Assembly: GCA_020746835.1 (NCBI GenBank)
Contig: JAGPNK010000001.1
Location: forward strand, 186,001-250,000
Reading direction: 5' to 3'
DNA length: 64,000 nt
From: Stachybotrys elegans
Lineage: Eukaryota > Ascomycota > Sordariomycetes > Hypocreales > Stachybotryaceae
This document shows, in pieces, positions 1 through 10,453 of the stretch. A program made the position numbers and the translations under genes. Each line of letters starts with the position of its first letter. The stretch's first letter is position 1. The notes under the pieces are model-generated. The model was not told the DNA's origin. It was given only the letters and a program-made list of their open reading frames with translations, and did not search any database.

Positions 1-242
1 AGACGGTATCAAATCAATAGATGATATTTGGCAAGAAAATACACAAGGTTGCAGCAGACCCGACTCTATCATTCGCCGAAGCCTCGTCGAATTCTCGTGG
101 ACCCTGCGGCGGAAGCCACGCCACGGCGGCATCACGATGGAAGCTCCCGACCAATTGCGGTATGTGGCTGGAAAACTTTGACATCAGCCGCCGCCACAAA
201 GTATCTACTTTTTTTAATCGAATTTTCTGACCAATTATCATA

Positions 243-290
243 GTCGCTGGTTTGTATTCCATTGGGGCACACGAGCAGGAAATCACACAA
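243..290 (+). repeat. Degenerate dispersed repeat, copy paired with 12441-12490
   Basis: The stretch tcgctggtttgtattccat followed by a ggggcacac..caggaaatc block is nearly identical to 12441-12490 (tcgctggtctgtatcccat and the same block). Neither lies in a supported coding frame. It shows that the first 300 bases share ancestry with the 12.4 kb RING-array flank. Confidence 0.6.
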
Positions 291-586
291 GGTTGAGACT
301 TCTAGTTGCGGCGATCGATGTCAAGGGACCCACAGCTTCCTTCCATTTCTTCTTCTTCTTCTTCCTCTTCTCCCTCCTCCCTCCTCCCTCATATCTTTTT
401 CTCGTCTTCTTCTTCTTCAACTCGTCCCGTTGTCCCTTGTCTCGTCTCACCGTATCTTCCGTCGCCTTTCTGAGCACTACCAACAGGACTAGTACCTCGG
501 GTGCCAGCCAGACCCAGAGCCAGTGTCCGTTGTGTCGGTCATCTCCCGACCTTTACCACCTCACCCACTTGCAGCTATATCGCGAC

Positions 587-1202
587 ATGGATGTGAGTAA
601 ACTAGGGGAGAGACGGCCAAGTCACTGACGTTTGCATACAGTTCGTTATCCCTGTCGACCTCGAAACCAGCTTCGGAGTCACTGAGCGCTCCTTCATCGT
701 ATACGGGACGCTGTTTGATGACGAACCAAATCGACTTCTCCTGGCGGCTTGGGCTGTGATGGCTCGGTCCCCGTACATAGCGGCGTTTGTCTGTGAGGAA
801 CGACTTCCTCAGGCATACCTCTATCTACCCCGTGGAATTACCAGCATGGCCCCCGTCTTTCATTTGCATATCGCGTTGACTGGTGGTCCGATCGATGACG
901 AACACAATCGATTTCTATTGGCGGAATGGGCTCGATTGGCTCGATCACCGCACATGCAGGCATTCCTCCAAGACGGGAAACTTCCTACAGGCTATCTCCA
1001 TATACCTGTCTGGAGCGAGGTCTATAGAGCCGCTGCGCAGGGGATCAATCCAATGGTCCAAGCTCCATCCTTCGGAGAAACCGAAGTCATCGATGGGGCT
1101 GCCAGTCCCTTACTTGATCCGATATGGGTGCTTACTGCCCCCAAAGAGGACATCAAACTCATAGCAGATGAAGCATTCTTAGGAGCGGGAAGACAAGGAT
1201 GA
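587..1202 (+). CDS. Hypothetical 188-aa protein, member 1 of a mosaic gene pair
   Basis: Reading: ATG GAT (587-592), intron 593-641 (GTGAGT...ACAG), exon 642-1202, giving 188 residues. No known family is recognised. The protein contains an internal duplication: residues about 24-65 and 83-124 share DDExNRxLLAxWAxxARSP and a later LPxxYLxxP motif. Residues 164-170 read WVLTAPK, shared with the gene at 9687-10453. No signal peptide or membrane segment is seen. Upstream is a long pyrimidine leader (about 340-480) and a stretch cccgacctttaccacctca that matches the leader of the 9.7 kb gene; the 3' flank (1236-1325) also matches. The 6-nt first exon is inferred from the shared layout of both genes. 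Function unknown; it might be a decayed copy, although the frame is fully open. Confidence 0.6.
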
Positions 1203-1424
1203 ACATCTCGAGGCACTGATGGGCTGGAAGTGACAGGTTTGCAGTGTATTAGCTGGATTTTATTATGTGGCGGTGCAATAGTTTGATGGATTTGATGCAA
1301 CTTGCTTCTCTTCTAACTGATGCTTCCCAATCATAATCGTGCCGTAAACGCATGACGCAATCGATCGTGATGGTTCTTCGAACGCTCCAACTTGGCGATG
1401 TCTTCTCCAGCGACCTTTTGAGGG

Positions 1425-1760
1425 AAGAAAGAGCCCAGGAAATTGCCTCGAGGAGGAAACTGCCCGCAAAGGAACCTGCTCAACAAGAATCTCCCCTCCA
1501 TCCTCCATCATTTCTTCGTGGCTTGGTATATCATGCCCATCACTCTCCTTCGTCTTGGTCGAATCCGTCCTCGTCGTGCCCGTCTTGTCTGTCGTCTTCG
1601 GGTCCGTCGGCATTGTACCCGTCGTCTTCATTGAGTCTGTTGTCTTCCTCGTGTCCGTCGTCGACTTCTTACCCGCCGCCGTCCGTCAGAATTGCCTACC
1701 GACGAGTCCTCGAGTGCAGCATGGGCCGCAGCCGTGTCTCGATCAATTGAGTTGCCATAT
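1425..1760 (+). pseudogene. Relic of a third copy of the mosaic-family 5' leader
   Basis: Positions 1430-1520 (gaggaaactgcccgcaaagg, then aacctgctcaacaag and a ctccatcctccatcat block) resemble the leader at about 9330-9430 of the 9.7 kb gene. Downstream it dissolves into a gtc/ttc-rich stretch (1550-1690) with no conserved frame and no LLDPxWVLTAPK core. It is best read as a truncated third copy lying just behind member 1. Confidence 0.4.
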
Positions 1761-1914
1761 CGTCGGAGACGGTGATGGAAAGAAAAGAAAGAGAGGGGCA
1801 TGCAACGGAGAGGATAAATGTCGGACTCTATTCTAGGGCTGGGTCTCGCGCCGGATCACGCATTTCCGACCCAACGCTGCCACGCCACAGCTATCACATG
1901 CTTCCCACGCAGTC

Positions 1915-2110
1915 TGATGACTTCCGCCGGCATCGCGATAGTACCCCGACCTCGGCGCATCGCTCTCAGTACGGATAACAGCATCTTTTGTCAGCCTTGT
2001 CGGAGCACACAACCAGCCTCTCAGAACACACGCCGAGTCTGCTAACCGCAACCCCCGCCCCCCCGACTACATACGCTTTTGCTGCCGCTGCCGCTGCTAC
2101 TGCACGATAT
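1915..2110 (+). repeat. Degenerate dispersed repeat family, copy 1
   Basis: Key blocks are cttccgccggcatcgcgata, then cccgacc, then cgagtctgctaaccgcaac and tacatacgcttttgctgcc. The last two recur at 7577-7650 and more weakly at 12370-12400; the first recurs at 12287-12305 and, inverted, at 10836-10872. Copy 1 lies just downstream (3' side) of RING gene A, as copy 3 lies downstream of RING gene C, so it may travel with the RING units. Confidence 0.5.
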
Positions 2111-2344
2111 ACTTCCTTTATGCCATATTGAATCTCTACTATTCATAATGCCTTCTGTGCAAGTGCATCACCAACGGTCCTTGCGTGGCTGTTGTTTTGA
2201 GATACCAGGAAGCACGAACCAACTCGGATAGTTCTCAGCACACTTTGACACTTTGCATCTTGTGTTTGCAGACTTTCGTTAGGATGATCAGGCATGTGTA
2301 TTAACTCCATGTATGATAAACGCGATGATACCTTATCCACCACA

Positions 2345-3990
2345 TCATGCATTTTGACGCGCCTTATGTCTCTCATCCAATATCTCCCGATTTGCCTTTT
2401 CCCATACCTTGTGTGACCCATCGAGGACTTGAGAAGCTCTTTCAGGAGACCGAGCTCGCCACTCCTTGTTTGCTTTCTTTCTACCTCTTTTCAGTGCACG
2501 CAGAGACTTTCCAACCTGCTTGGCCTTGTCCAACAGAGGCTATGCGTTCTCAGTTAGCCCACTGTCATATATCAGTCTGGTTAGAATGGCTATTACTTAC
2601 ATTGAACGGTGGACGGATCGGCACCCAGTCCGGCTCAGTATTCGCTGTAGAAGCGGGCTTGGTAGGGCCAGGGTCAGCGCCCTGTCCCGACGGAGGAGGA
2701 GGAGTCTGTTGCGTTGAGGGCCCAGGGCTTTGACCCGTTAGAGGGCCAGAACCCTGTTCCGACGGAGGAGCAGGAGACTGTTGCGCGGGGGGGGTGTCGC
2801 AAACCGAACGGCGGCCCTGGAGGTGAGACGGCAGGGGCTCAAGTGTGCTAGACTTAGGAACCCAAGTGCGACCCTGGAGGTGAGGCGGCAGCGGCTTAGA
2901 CACAGGGTCCAGAGACTGTCCTGTTGAAGGAGCAGTACTCTGTCCCGATGGAGGAGCAGGAGTCTGTTGCGCTGGGGGGATATCGCGAATCGAACGGCTG
3001 CCCTGGAGGTGAGATGGCAGGGGCTCAAGTGTGCTAGACTTAGGAACCCAAGTGCGACCCTGGAGGTGAGGCGGCAGCGGCTTAGACACAGGGTCCAGAG
3101 ACTGCCCCGTTGAGGGACCAGTGCTCTGTCCCGATGGAGAGCTGCCGGACGCTTGGTTCCCAGCACGGCGTCGAAGGTGAGGCGGCAGAGACGCAGGAAT
3201 GGGGCCCAGAGGCTGCCCTGTTGAAGGAGCAGCACTCTGTCCCGATGGAGAGACGGCGAGCCGGCGGAGATGGGGTGGGAGCATCGGCACAGTGGGATGC
3301 TAGAGAGACATCAGAATCGGCGCTAAAGATCCAAAACGCGACGAGATAGAAATGAAGGAAAGGAGCACTCACATCCGATTGCTTTGCGGCAAATGGGCCA
3401 ATCTTGAGCTCCTGCCTCCAGTCTTTGCGGTCAAAAGGGCATGTGGCGCTTTTGAGGAACCATTTGATGATGCACTGTTTGGCGAAGCGGTGCCCACAAG
3501 GCAAGAGGAGCACCTCACTGCAACAATGTGCCTGGCACACGATACAAAAAACTGGCTCGCACTCATTCTCGCACGGCAACTGGGCGATGTCTTCTCTCGT
3601 TGCCTCCACAGTATAGCCAGTCCTGGCCACGAGGGGCCTGAGAGCAGCCGGGTCGGGTTCGGTCCAGGAAGTGATCTTGCCATCCCGAATGGTAAAGTCT
3701 TGAAGAGCACCCCTCATAATACGGCGACTCTCCTAGTATTCGCGTATCTTGATGTCTTTGCTCTCAAAGCTATCCCAGTCGAGCCTGTAGATCTTGTAGT
3801 GGTCCTGGGGGCCTGCTTGGATATAAAAATCCCCATCATCGTGATCGTAGCTCATGGCTCCGGCATTCATGGCTTCAGCATCAGAGTCGGAGGCGTAGTC
3901 ATCGTCATTACCATCTGGTAGAGTCACCAGTTTCTTCTGAATATTGACGCGGGCCCATGAACTGTGGCTATTCCAGTCAACGGCAGACAT
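2345..3990 (-). CDS. RING-finger protein, copy A (internal TAG upstream of the RING)
   Basis: Exons by splice signals: 3990-3373 (RING), intron 3372-3300, 3299-2601 (Pro-rich), intron 2600-2540, 2539-2345 (basic C-terminus). All junctions are phase 0. The first exon carries an in-frame TAG at 3735-3733; the next ATG (3717) opens an uninterrupted 412-residue protein. The RING-like core reads CIVC...LPCGHRFAKQC...CPFD. The middle exon is Pro/Ser/Gln-rich with two nearly identical 62-residue repeats (LPPHLQGRTWVPKSS). The last exon has the basic helix RALKRGRKKANKEWR and SPERA, shared by all copies. By family knowledge it would be an E3-ubiquitin-ligase-like protein, but the zinc ligands are non-canonical and no partner can be named. 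Extra exons upstream to 4400 are possible. Confidence 0.65.
2815..3186 (-). repeat. 186-bp tandem repeat within the Pro-rich exon of RING A
   Basis: The block starting ccctggaggtgaga at 2815 recurs at 3001, exactly 186 bp (62 codons) later, nearly identical over the whole unit. A partial, more diverged unit lies at about 3187-3290. The frame is kept, so the protein gains or loses 62-residue Pro-rich units. Confidence 0.85.
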
Positions 3991-4004
3991 GATGGGCTAT
4001 AATC

Positions 4005-4400
4005 GTTAGAATTGAATGATCACAAAAGACATGATGGATGAAGACTTGCCTTGGTTGGGATCGCGGAAAGCGACCCGAACGGCAAAGGGAAGTACTGCAG
4101 TTGATTATTAGAATTTAATGGTCACAAAAATAAATGAGAGATGACGACGTACCTTGATAAAGGGTCACAGAAACGATCTGAACAGGCAGGAGAAGGGCTG
4201 CAACCGAAGATTAGTTGAGGACTTGGCCACAGAGACCAGAAAGGACAGGGAAGGAAACTTGGAAGTAATAGTATAATAAAGCCATAAACATACCTGATAA
4301 GGTCAACAGACGGGTCTGACGGTATTGTGAAGATGTGCACGCTGAGCTGACGGGGTTTGGCTGAGGAGATGCACGTTGGTGAAGGAGAGGAGAACTTCAT
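4005..4400 (-). other. Tandem exon/intron-like units upstream of RING A
   Basis: On the minus strand three units follow each other at about 100-130 bp. Each has a short exon-like piece ending in ...ATCAG|GTATG (about 4297), ...TCAAG|GTACG (about 4152) or ...CCAAG|GCAAG (about 4050), then an AT-rich stretch with TTGTGA(C/T)CATT and TTCTAA, then an AG. They look like duplicated 5' exons and introns of RING A; the third donor would be GC instead of GT. An ATG at 4400 opens MKFSSPSPTC. Joining them to the ATG at 3990 does not keep one frame in the simplest reading, so they may be untranslated leader or decayed exons. Confidence 0.4.
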
Positions 4401-5650
4401 TTTTTGGATTTTACCTGGCCCACAAGTATTAGTAGTAGATTAGGGCACGTCAATCACGTGGCCAGGAGAAACGGCCAAGGCTTGCTTCTGGGCTGCCCGC
4501 GGAGGGCTTTACGGTTGTCCAAGCTCTCCCATGCAAGCGGGCTGCCACTACATACCTAATAGACAGGAACCAACTTTCGTAGCTACAGGTAGTCAGGCCA
4601 GTCTACGGGAGGGGCTGGTATCCAATAGACCAATACGGAGGTGGCCACAGCAGGAATGCCTCATATTCGGGCCTGGAACGGACACAAATTATCGGAGAAC
4701 TCCCAGAGCCGCCCGTGTGGTCGATTCACGGAAAAGGAGCAGGCTAGAAGGACTCCTCCAAGCCAGCCTAGTGCTGGGGAGATGTGGTGATAATTGTCTT
4801 GGGAAATTTGAGCGGAAGACATACTGTTGGCTTGCGATACCCCCCCCCCCCCCCCCCCCCTTGTTACATTATAGGCTGGAACAAAGAGCGAATCTCGAGA
4901 ACCGTTACCCTCCTCCAGTACTGGAGCTGGAACAGACCATCTTGGAGGGCACATGGTTATTTAAATTGGAATTACATGAGGATAATTAAAGCTGCTTGTC
5001 CCCAGAGAGGGACATCTCGACAGGAAGGGTGGCTCTGAGAAATCAACGAGGACCATCGATTGGGGTCGACCCATGAGCTCAGTGGGGAAGAGAAGCTGAT
5101 TCGGGGCGCAGCTGTCGACAATCCATGATGGAAGGAAAGTTTGGACATGCACCCAATTCACATCATTGACAAAAGTTCGAAAGATGAGCCTCGGAGTTGG
5201 CGAGTGTTTGCCCGGCGTTGACCATTGTGGTTATACACAGGTGGAAACATTTTGTCTCCCGGAACTGCTAAAATTGTGTTTCTTTCTTTCCTGCCTCTCA
5301 TTTACTCACAATTCATTATGCAAATACTGGACATGACCATTGCCCTGATCTCCTCACCCGCAGGTTGTGTCTGATGGAGCTCTTGCTTGGGAGGGGTAAC
5401 CTTTTCAGCATCTTTTCTGACTTGTTCTCTGATTAGTATCAAGACCCAGAGATCTCGATCTATCATTACATTTCACTAACGGTACCTCATCGTTTGACTT
5501 AGGGCTTGCATCCACCCTCAGATATTGAGGTCATCAAACTCTGAAGATATCGCGAAGAGTGCCAACGCTGGTTCGGTCGGGAATGCAACGCCCCAGCATT
5601 TGAGTGAGAGATCCCGCAGTCAGGAGTTCACGGAGGTACTTTGAGAGATC
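4401..5650. other. No supported gene; contains a long C-run
   Basis: Short open frames here overlap each other on both strands and show no recognisable domain, splice pattern or start context. The only distinctive element is the 21-nt cytosine run at 4840-4860. Confidence 0.6.
4840..4860 (+). repeat. 21-nt poly-C tract
   Basis: An uninterrupted run of C between gatac and ttgttacatt. It is the longest of three C/G runs in the first 12 kb (others at 10995-11007 and 11669-11683). Exact length may be uncertain because such runs are hard to sequence. Confidence 0.95.
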
Positions 5651-6239
5651 GTGATCCGTATCGGCAGACCGAAATCGCTTCGACGAGGAGAACCGAGACT
5701 ACATCCGATGCCACGTCCGATACCACCTATTACGGAGGAAATATACATGGCGTATGACCGGGCTATGCGTCTTAATACGACGGGATGCTATCCTGCCGGA
5801 TACAACTTTACGAGCTCTAGCTGCCGAGGACAGAGAATTTAGGTGGAAGGTGGAAGTGCCCCTGCTGGGAGGCATCTCTGGGATGCCTACAATGGCTATC
5901 CCGACATTTAGCGAGATCCTTCAAGAGTTAAGGGATGATGGGTGGGAAACGGTCCGAGATCCTACCCTGCCAGAGGGAAGAATCAAGAGACATACGACTA
6001 CTTTGGCGTTCCGAGGACCTTGTTCGATCGGCAAAGCTCTCATCCAAGACAAGGCCATCGAAGACAATATCCGGCGCCCCTGCATCGGTAGCGAAGGAGT
6101 TGTCTGGAGCATTTGCAGCGCCGAAGCCTCTGACTTGATAGGTATTCCCGTGCCAAAGGGTCGTAGGAGCGATTCCCCGTCAGTGGTCTGCACTTTAGAA
6201 CTTGGACGAATGGTCGCCACGATCGGGTCAGGAATATAG
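5651..6239 (+). pseudogene. Possible hypothetical coding relic
   Basis: Two overlapping plus-strand frames (5651-5842 and 5754-6239) could be one gene interrupted by a frameshift or an unrecognised intron. The second gives 161 residues with a plausible globular composition (PTFSEILQELRDDGWETV, GIPVPKGRRSD). No known family, signal peptide or membrane segment is seen. The neighbours are non-coding and rearranged, so a relic is as likely as a gene. Confidence 0.3.
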
Positions 6240-6422
6240 CATCAGCGCCAGGCTACTGATATTGAATGTATTTGCCTGTTCGAAATACCGAAGTTCGAGG
6301 ATAAAGGGGAGACATCACCAAGTTATATGATGATCGCCAGATGGGAGAAATCTGGCTACCGCTCTTTTGGCCAAGGAAATTAAAGCTGTAGATGTATTTA
6401 TTGTAAATCTCGTTCCTGGCCG

Positions 6423-6948
6423 CTACTGTTGTCCAGATGAACTACCCAAGCTCGTTCTGCCCTGATTGCTCTCGACTATGCTTGTCTGCCACTCGGGCTT
6501 TGAATGACTGGAAAGGTCATTGGAGATCCCATCGGTGCTGGGAATGGGGTTGGCCTCGAGGTTGAGCCTGGGGAGGGACAATGAAAGTGGACTACTCTGA
6601 CCGCGTGGCCCGGCTCGTTGCTTTCCACCCGGAATCGGTGTGGGAAATTTAGCAGTCAAATACAGAGGGGAGAATTGAAACACATTCTGGTTTGACAGAC
6701 CCGTAAATGATGTTTTCCTCGGGTGCATCCGTCGACGAGTACGGCTTCTTGGGCCAGGCTTTCACTGTGAAGCTGGAAGTCCGCCCCCGGTAATACAAAA
6801 TACCCTCTGCCTCCGGACGCATGTGAATCGCAAGGATCTCTGGTCTGCCGATGCAGAGGCAATCGCCGACGCCGGCGGTGCCTCCGTCTTCGGATGGCCT
6901 CCATGAGCGACTCCCAATTCTCTCCCCGCGCTTCTTGGTCAGGAGCAT
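6423..6948 (-). pseudogene. Possible hypothetical coding relic
   Basis: Two overlapping minus-strand frames (6948-6649 and 6728-6423) look like one coding region split by a frameshift or intron. The first has a protein-like stretch (PEILAIHMRPEAEGILYYRG, WPKKPYSSTDAPEENIIYG). The second is Pro/Ser-rich. No family is recognised and no clean splice pair joins them. Confidence 0.3.
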
Positions 6949-9180
6949 CTCCTTGCTGCTTACTTTTGTTCCTACTTTATGCTTTCCTTTTGCGCCATTA
7001 CAACGATCTTGTGTCGCTCATCATCCACGCGGTATGTAGTCGGTCTGGGAAAGGATTCGATGGCCCATGCGTGGCGCACCACCTCATCCACCTTCTTTCC
7101 TTGCCTTCCGATGAGAGGGGGGCACGGATAGTCTGGTATGCGCTTGAAGGTTTGGATGTCGGGGACTATTGATACAGACGGTTAGCTGCGCTGTTCTTTG
7201 AAGACCTCTTGGTGCTTCTGCATGACCGTTGCTGGCGTTGGGCCTAACAGGGTTTGGGGGTTTGTGACGCAACAATGCCTTGGTTCATTGTAGAATTTGT
7301 TGCGTGCAAGTAGGTTGTTTTGGCATGTGGTGGTGGTGTGTAGGTGTAGCTATTGGGAGCCCGAGTTCGTATGCCGATGGAAGAGAGGGGCAATGGGGAG
7401 AAAATATTCTCTAGGCCAAATTTCGACCAAGCGTCGGCCATGGCACCATCCGCGGCTACAGCCAGCACTCTGAGGCCTTCCATTGGCATTGTGACAGTAT
7501 CCCGGCCTTGCGTTGCTCTTGCACTTATACCAGCATCGTCAGAAAATACACCAACGGCTCATAGGTAGACAGACACATCGAGTCTGCTAACCGTAGTCTC
7601 CGTCCATATACATGCTTTTATTGCCACTACTGTTGCTACCACCCTATTCTTCTTCGGTTAGGTATGGCCACTGGGTGAACCAGAAGGCCAGTCTAATGAC
7701 ACCTTCCTTCATTGACCGACTTCTCAGTCCTGTGGCAACGGGGCAACCATCACTGTTCGTATACGCCGCTGTGCCCTTCCCTGTGCACATGTGCTATACC
7801 AGACAATGTACCGAAAAAGCATGAGAAGCTGGAGCCTGGCCCTGGCTGCTGTCTCTCCCGTCACCTCAAGTAGGGGTCACTCTGGCCCAGGAGTTTTTGA
7901 CCGAGCAGCCCCTGTCTTGAATGACGTATTCTCTGCAGCGAAGCATCCACAGCGCTCTGTTCCTTGGCTCCAAAGAACCTAGCAAGTTAGCCAAGAATGC
8001 GACGAGGCAGGAGATAGCTTACACTTCTGGTCATGGCAGACACGGCCGTGCGTGTCCTGCACGCGTCGCAAGGAAGGGAACAGGCAGAGCCAGATACGAC
8101 TGCCTTCTTCTGCCGTCTAGCGTACCTAATAATACGCCTTCCTGGTGCGGAACCCTCTCCATCCATTACCTTCATCGAAAGGTAGGCTCCTTGCGGAAGC
8201 CAGTCTTGTTGCCTGGGTCCGGTACAGCCTTGCCCCAGGAAGGTCAGCCAGAGCTTGGATAAGCTACTGCCGTGTTTTTCACGGCGCAAGGAGCTACATG
8301 GGGAACATCAAGGGGCTATTCTCCGAGTATACGCACAATTCCTGTGCATTCTGGTGGCGGTTCATGTATACAGCAGCCTAGGTTTCTTCTTCTGCCCCTC
8401 GCATCACTGGCTACCTACCTGTAGGCTCTTGCAGGTGCCGGCAGCTGATGAATGAGAGACCTCTGTGAGTCATATCTGGCTTCTACTGCTGTAGCTTTCC
8501 CCGTTTGCTTCCTTCTTCTTCATCATCTTCCCCGAATGCGCAGCCAGAAATTTCTTCTTCAAGCTTTGCTCACCTTCGCGATAGCTTCCTTCTCCAACAG
8601 TATGGGAGGAAAGGGGGCACTGCCCCTTCCACTTCCTACACTTCTGTTTCTATGACTTTTCCCGCTCCTTCTTTCCTTTTACCAACTTTTCCGGTTGCGA
8701 GACCTGAAAGGCGGCTTCTCCAAGATCTTCTCCCACCTTCGCTAGATTTCACACAGAAAGTGCCCTTCGCTCCCTTTCCAAAGGTCGTCAGACTGTTCAT
8801 TGGCGGCACCACACAAAGAGGAAGTGTGAATATTGATTTGGTATCATCTCTATCTTCAGAAGTGCCTCCTCGAACTCGCTCATATCTACTTATTGGACAC
8901 ACTATCGGGCAATATCGCATCAATTTACCACGTCGGGAGATGTCCACCTCGCGTGTGACTTTAAGGCCATTGCACTCCAACTGCCTTCGCCATACCTGGC
9001 TCATACATTTCCCACAGCAGTGAGGTACCCTGATCACTTCCTTCTTCCCTCTCGCTTACTGGCAGCTTAGGTCTTCGTTCGTCTCGTCTACATCAGCCGA
9101 TATGCCGTCATCCGAGGCCCTCCTTCTTGCCCGTTCCTGCTTCAGTTTGGGGATGGATACGGCTGGAACCCCATCGAATA
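6949..9180. other. No supported gene; degenerate repeat copy at 7460-7650
   Basis: Both strands hold only short, mutually overlapping open frames. A plus frame at 8505-9023 is Ser/Pro/Leu-rich and has no domain or good start context. 7460-7650 is a copy of the dispersed repeat described separately. Nothing else stands out. Confidence 0.5.
7460..7650 (+). repeat. Degenerate dispersed repeat family, copy 2
   Basis: Shares cgagtctgctaaccgtag and tacatgcttttattgccact...ttgctacca with copy 1 (2033-2103), in the same order and spacing. The preceding cattgtgacagtatcccgg corresponds to catcgcgatagtaccccga of copy 1. No RING gene is left beside this copy. Confidence 0.5.
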
Positions 9181-9218
9181 TCTTTTGAGCATGTTCTTTC
9201 TCAAGAGATGTCTCGTGG

Positions 9219-9305
9219 GAGGAAGGAGCCCAGGAAATGGACCCGCTCAACACTCGTGAGGAAGGAAACAGCCCAAGAAATGGACCCGCTCAACACTCGT
9301 GAGGA
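9219..9305 (+). repeat. Two tandem ~40-bp units in the mosaic-gene leader
   Basis: The unit begins gaggaagga, continues (a)gccca(g/a)gaaatgga and ends cccgctcaacactcgt. It occurs at 9219-9257 and 9258-9300, and a third start (gaggaaggaaagagag) follows at 9301. The units are 39 and 43 nt and lie in the presumed untranslated leader of the 9.7 kb gene. Confidence 0.75.
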
Positions 9306-9686
9306 AGGAAAGAGAGGAAGAGAAGAGAGGAAACGGAGGAAACTACTTGCAAATGAACCTGCTCAACTCTTGTCGAGGAAGAGGAATTTCCTGCTCTTCT
9401 CTTCCATCATCTTCTCCATCCCCTCCCCATCCTCCATCGTCTTTCTTCACCTTGGGAATCACCGACAAGACAGTCTCCTCCTGTCGGCCAGACCCAGACA
9501 ACCTCCTCCTTGTCCGTCAGCAGCGTCTCCCGACCTTTTCCACATCACCCATCCGCAGTTTCCACTGTCCTCCTCTGTCACTTTCTTCCTTATCGTCCTC
9601 TCCTTTATTGTCTTCTCCTCTACCATCCTCTCCGCTGTCCATCTGCAATTCTTCCTGTCCCTATCTGGACATGCTGACAACCGATC

Positions 9687-10453
9687 ATGGCTGTAAGTTT
9701 CTCAGGGATTGTGTGTACGACTACTTAGTCACTGACCTTTGCATACCATAGCCCAAGGATCACCCTGCCAAAGGCGGAAAGCGGAAAGCCTCTGGCCTTG
9801 ATCCATCTTTTGCCACTCCCGGCCCTAAGAAGCAAGCTACCACCACGATTTCCAACCTCACGCCATCTACCGCTGGTCGGGCCACCACCACGGCCCCAAG
9901 CCTCGCTCCGCCCGCTGCGAACCACGAGACTGAAGTCATAGGTGCGGCCCTCGGTCCCTTGCTTGATCCGACATGGGTGCTTACTGCTCCCAAACAGGAC
10001 ATCTATCGCCTACTGGATCCCTGGACGGGCCCCAAGGGAATTACGAAGATGCAGTGGATTATCAAGCGCGATAATATGACCCCAGAGGAAAGGACGGCTC
10101 TCCGGGAGAAGACTAGGGTAAGAGTACAGGCTAAGAATGATTCTATGACCACAGAGGAACGGAACAATTTCAATACTGCGAGAAGAGCGTGGGAGAGTAG
10201 GAGGCAGGCCAAGATGACACCGGAGGAACTGGAGGTCCTGACTGAGTCGCGGAGAGAGGCTGGGAGAAGGTTTCGGGCAAAGATGACACTGGAGCAGAAG
10301 AGAGAAAAGAAACGGAAGGATATGGAAAGGAGAAAGGCCAGGCTTGCTGCCATGTCACCGGAGGAGCTGGCCAAGGAGAAGGAAAAGGAAAGGGAAGCCA
10401 GTAGGAAGAGGTACTTGAGGCGGAAAGAGAATGAATCCAGCTCGAAGCAGTGA
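9687..10453 (+). CDS. Lys/Arg-rich protein with five 23-residue repeats, mosaic member 2
   Basis: Reading: ATG GCT (9687-9692), intron 9693-9751 (GTAAGT...CATAG), exon 9752-10453, giving 235 residues. Residues 1-70 are basic and Thr/Ala/Pro-rich (MAPKDHPAKGGKRKA, a possible nuclear localisation signal). Residues 77-83 are WVLTAPK, shared with the gene at 587-1202. From residue 111 five repeats start exactly every 23 residues (111, 134, 157, 180, 203), each opening M-T/S-x-E-x and continuing with Arg/Lys-rich helix. They predict one long charged alpha-helix, perhaps nucleic-acid binding (inference). Leader (cccgaccttttccacatcac) and 3' flank (ttgatgcaacttgcttctgt and beyond) match member 1. 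The family is unknown; the frame is fully open. Confidence 0.65.
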
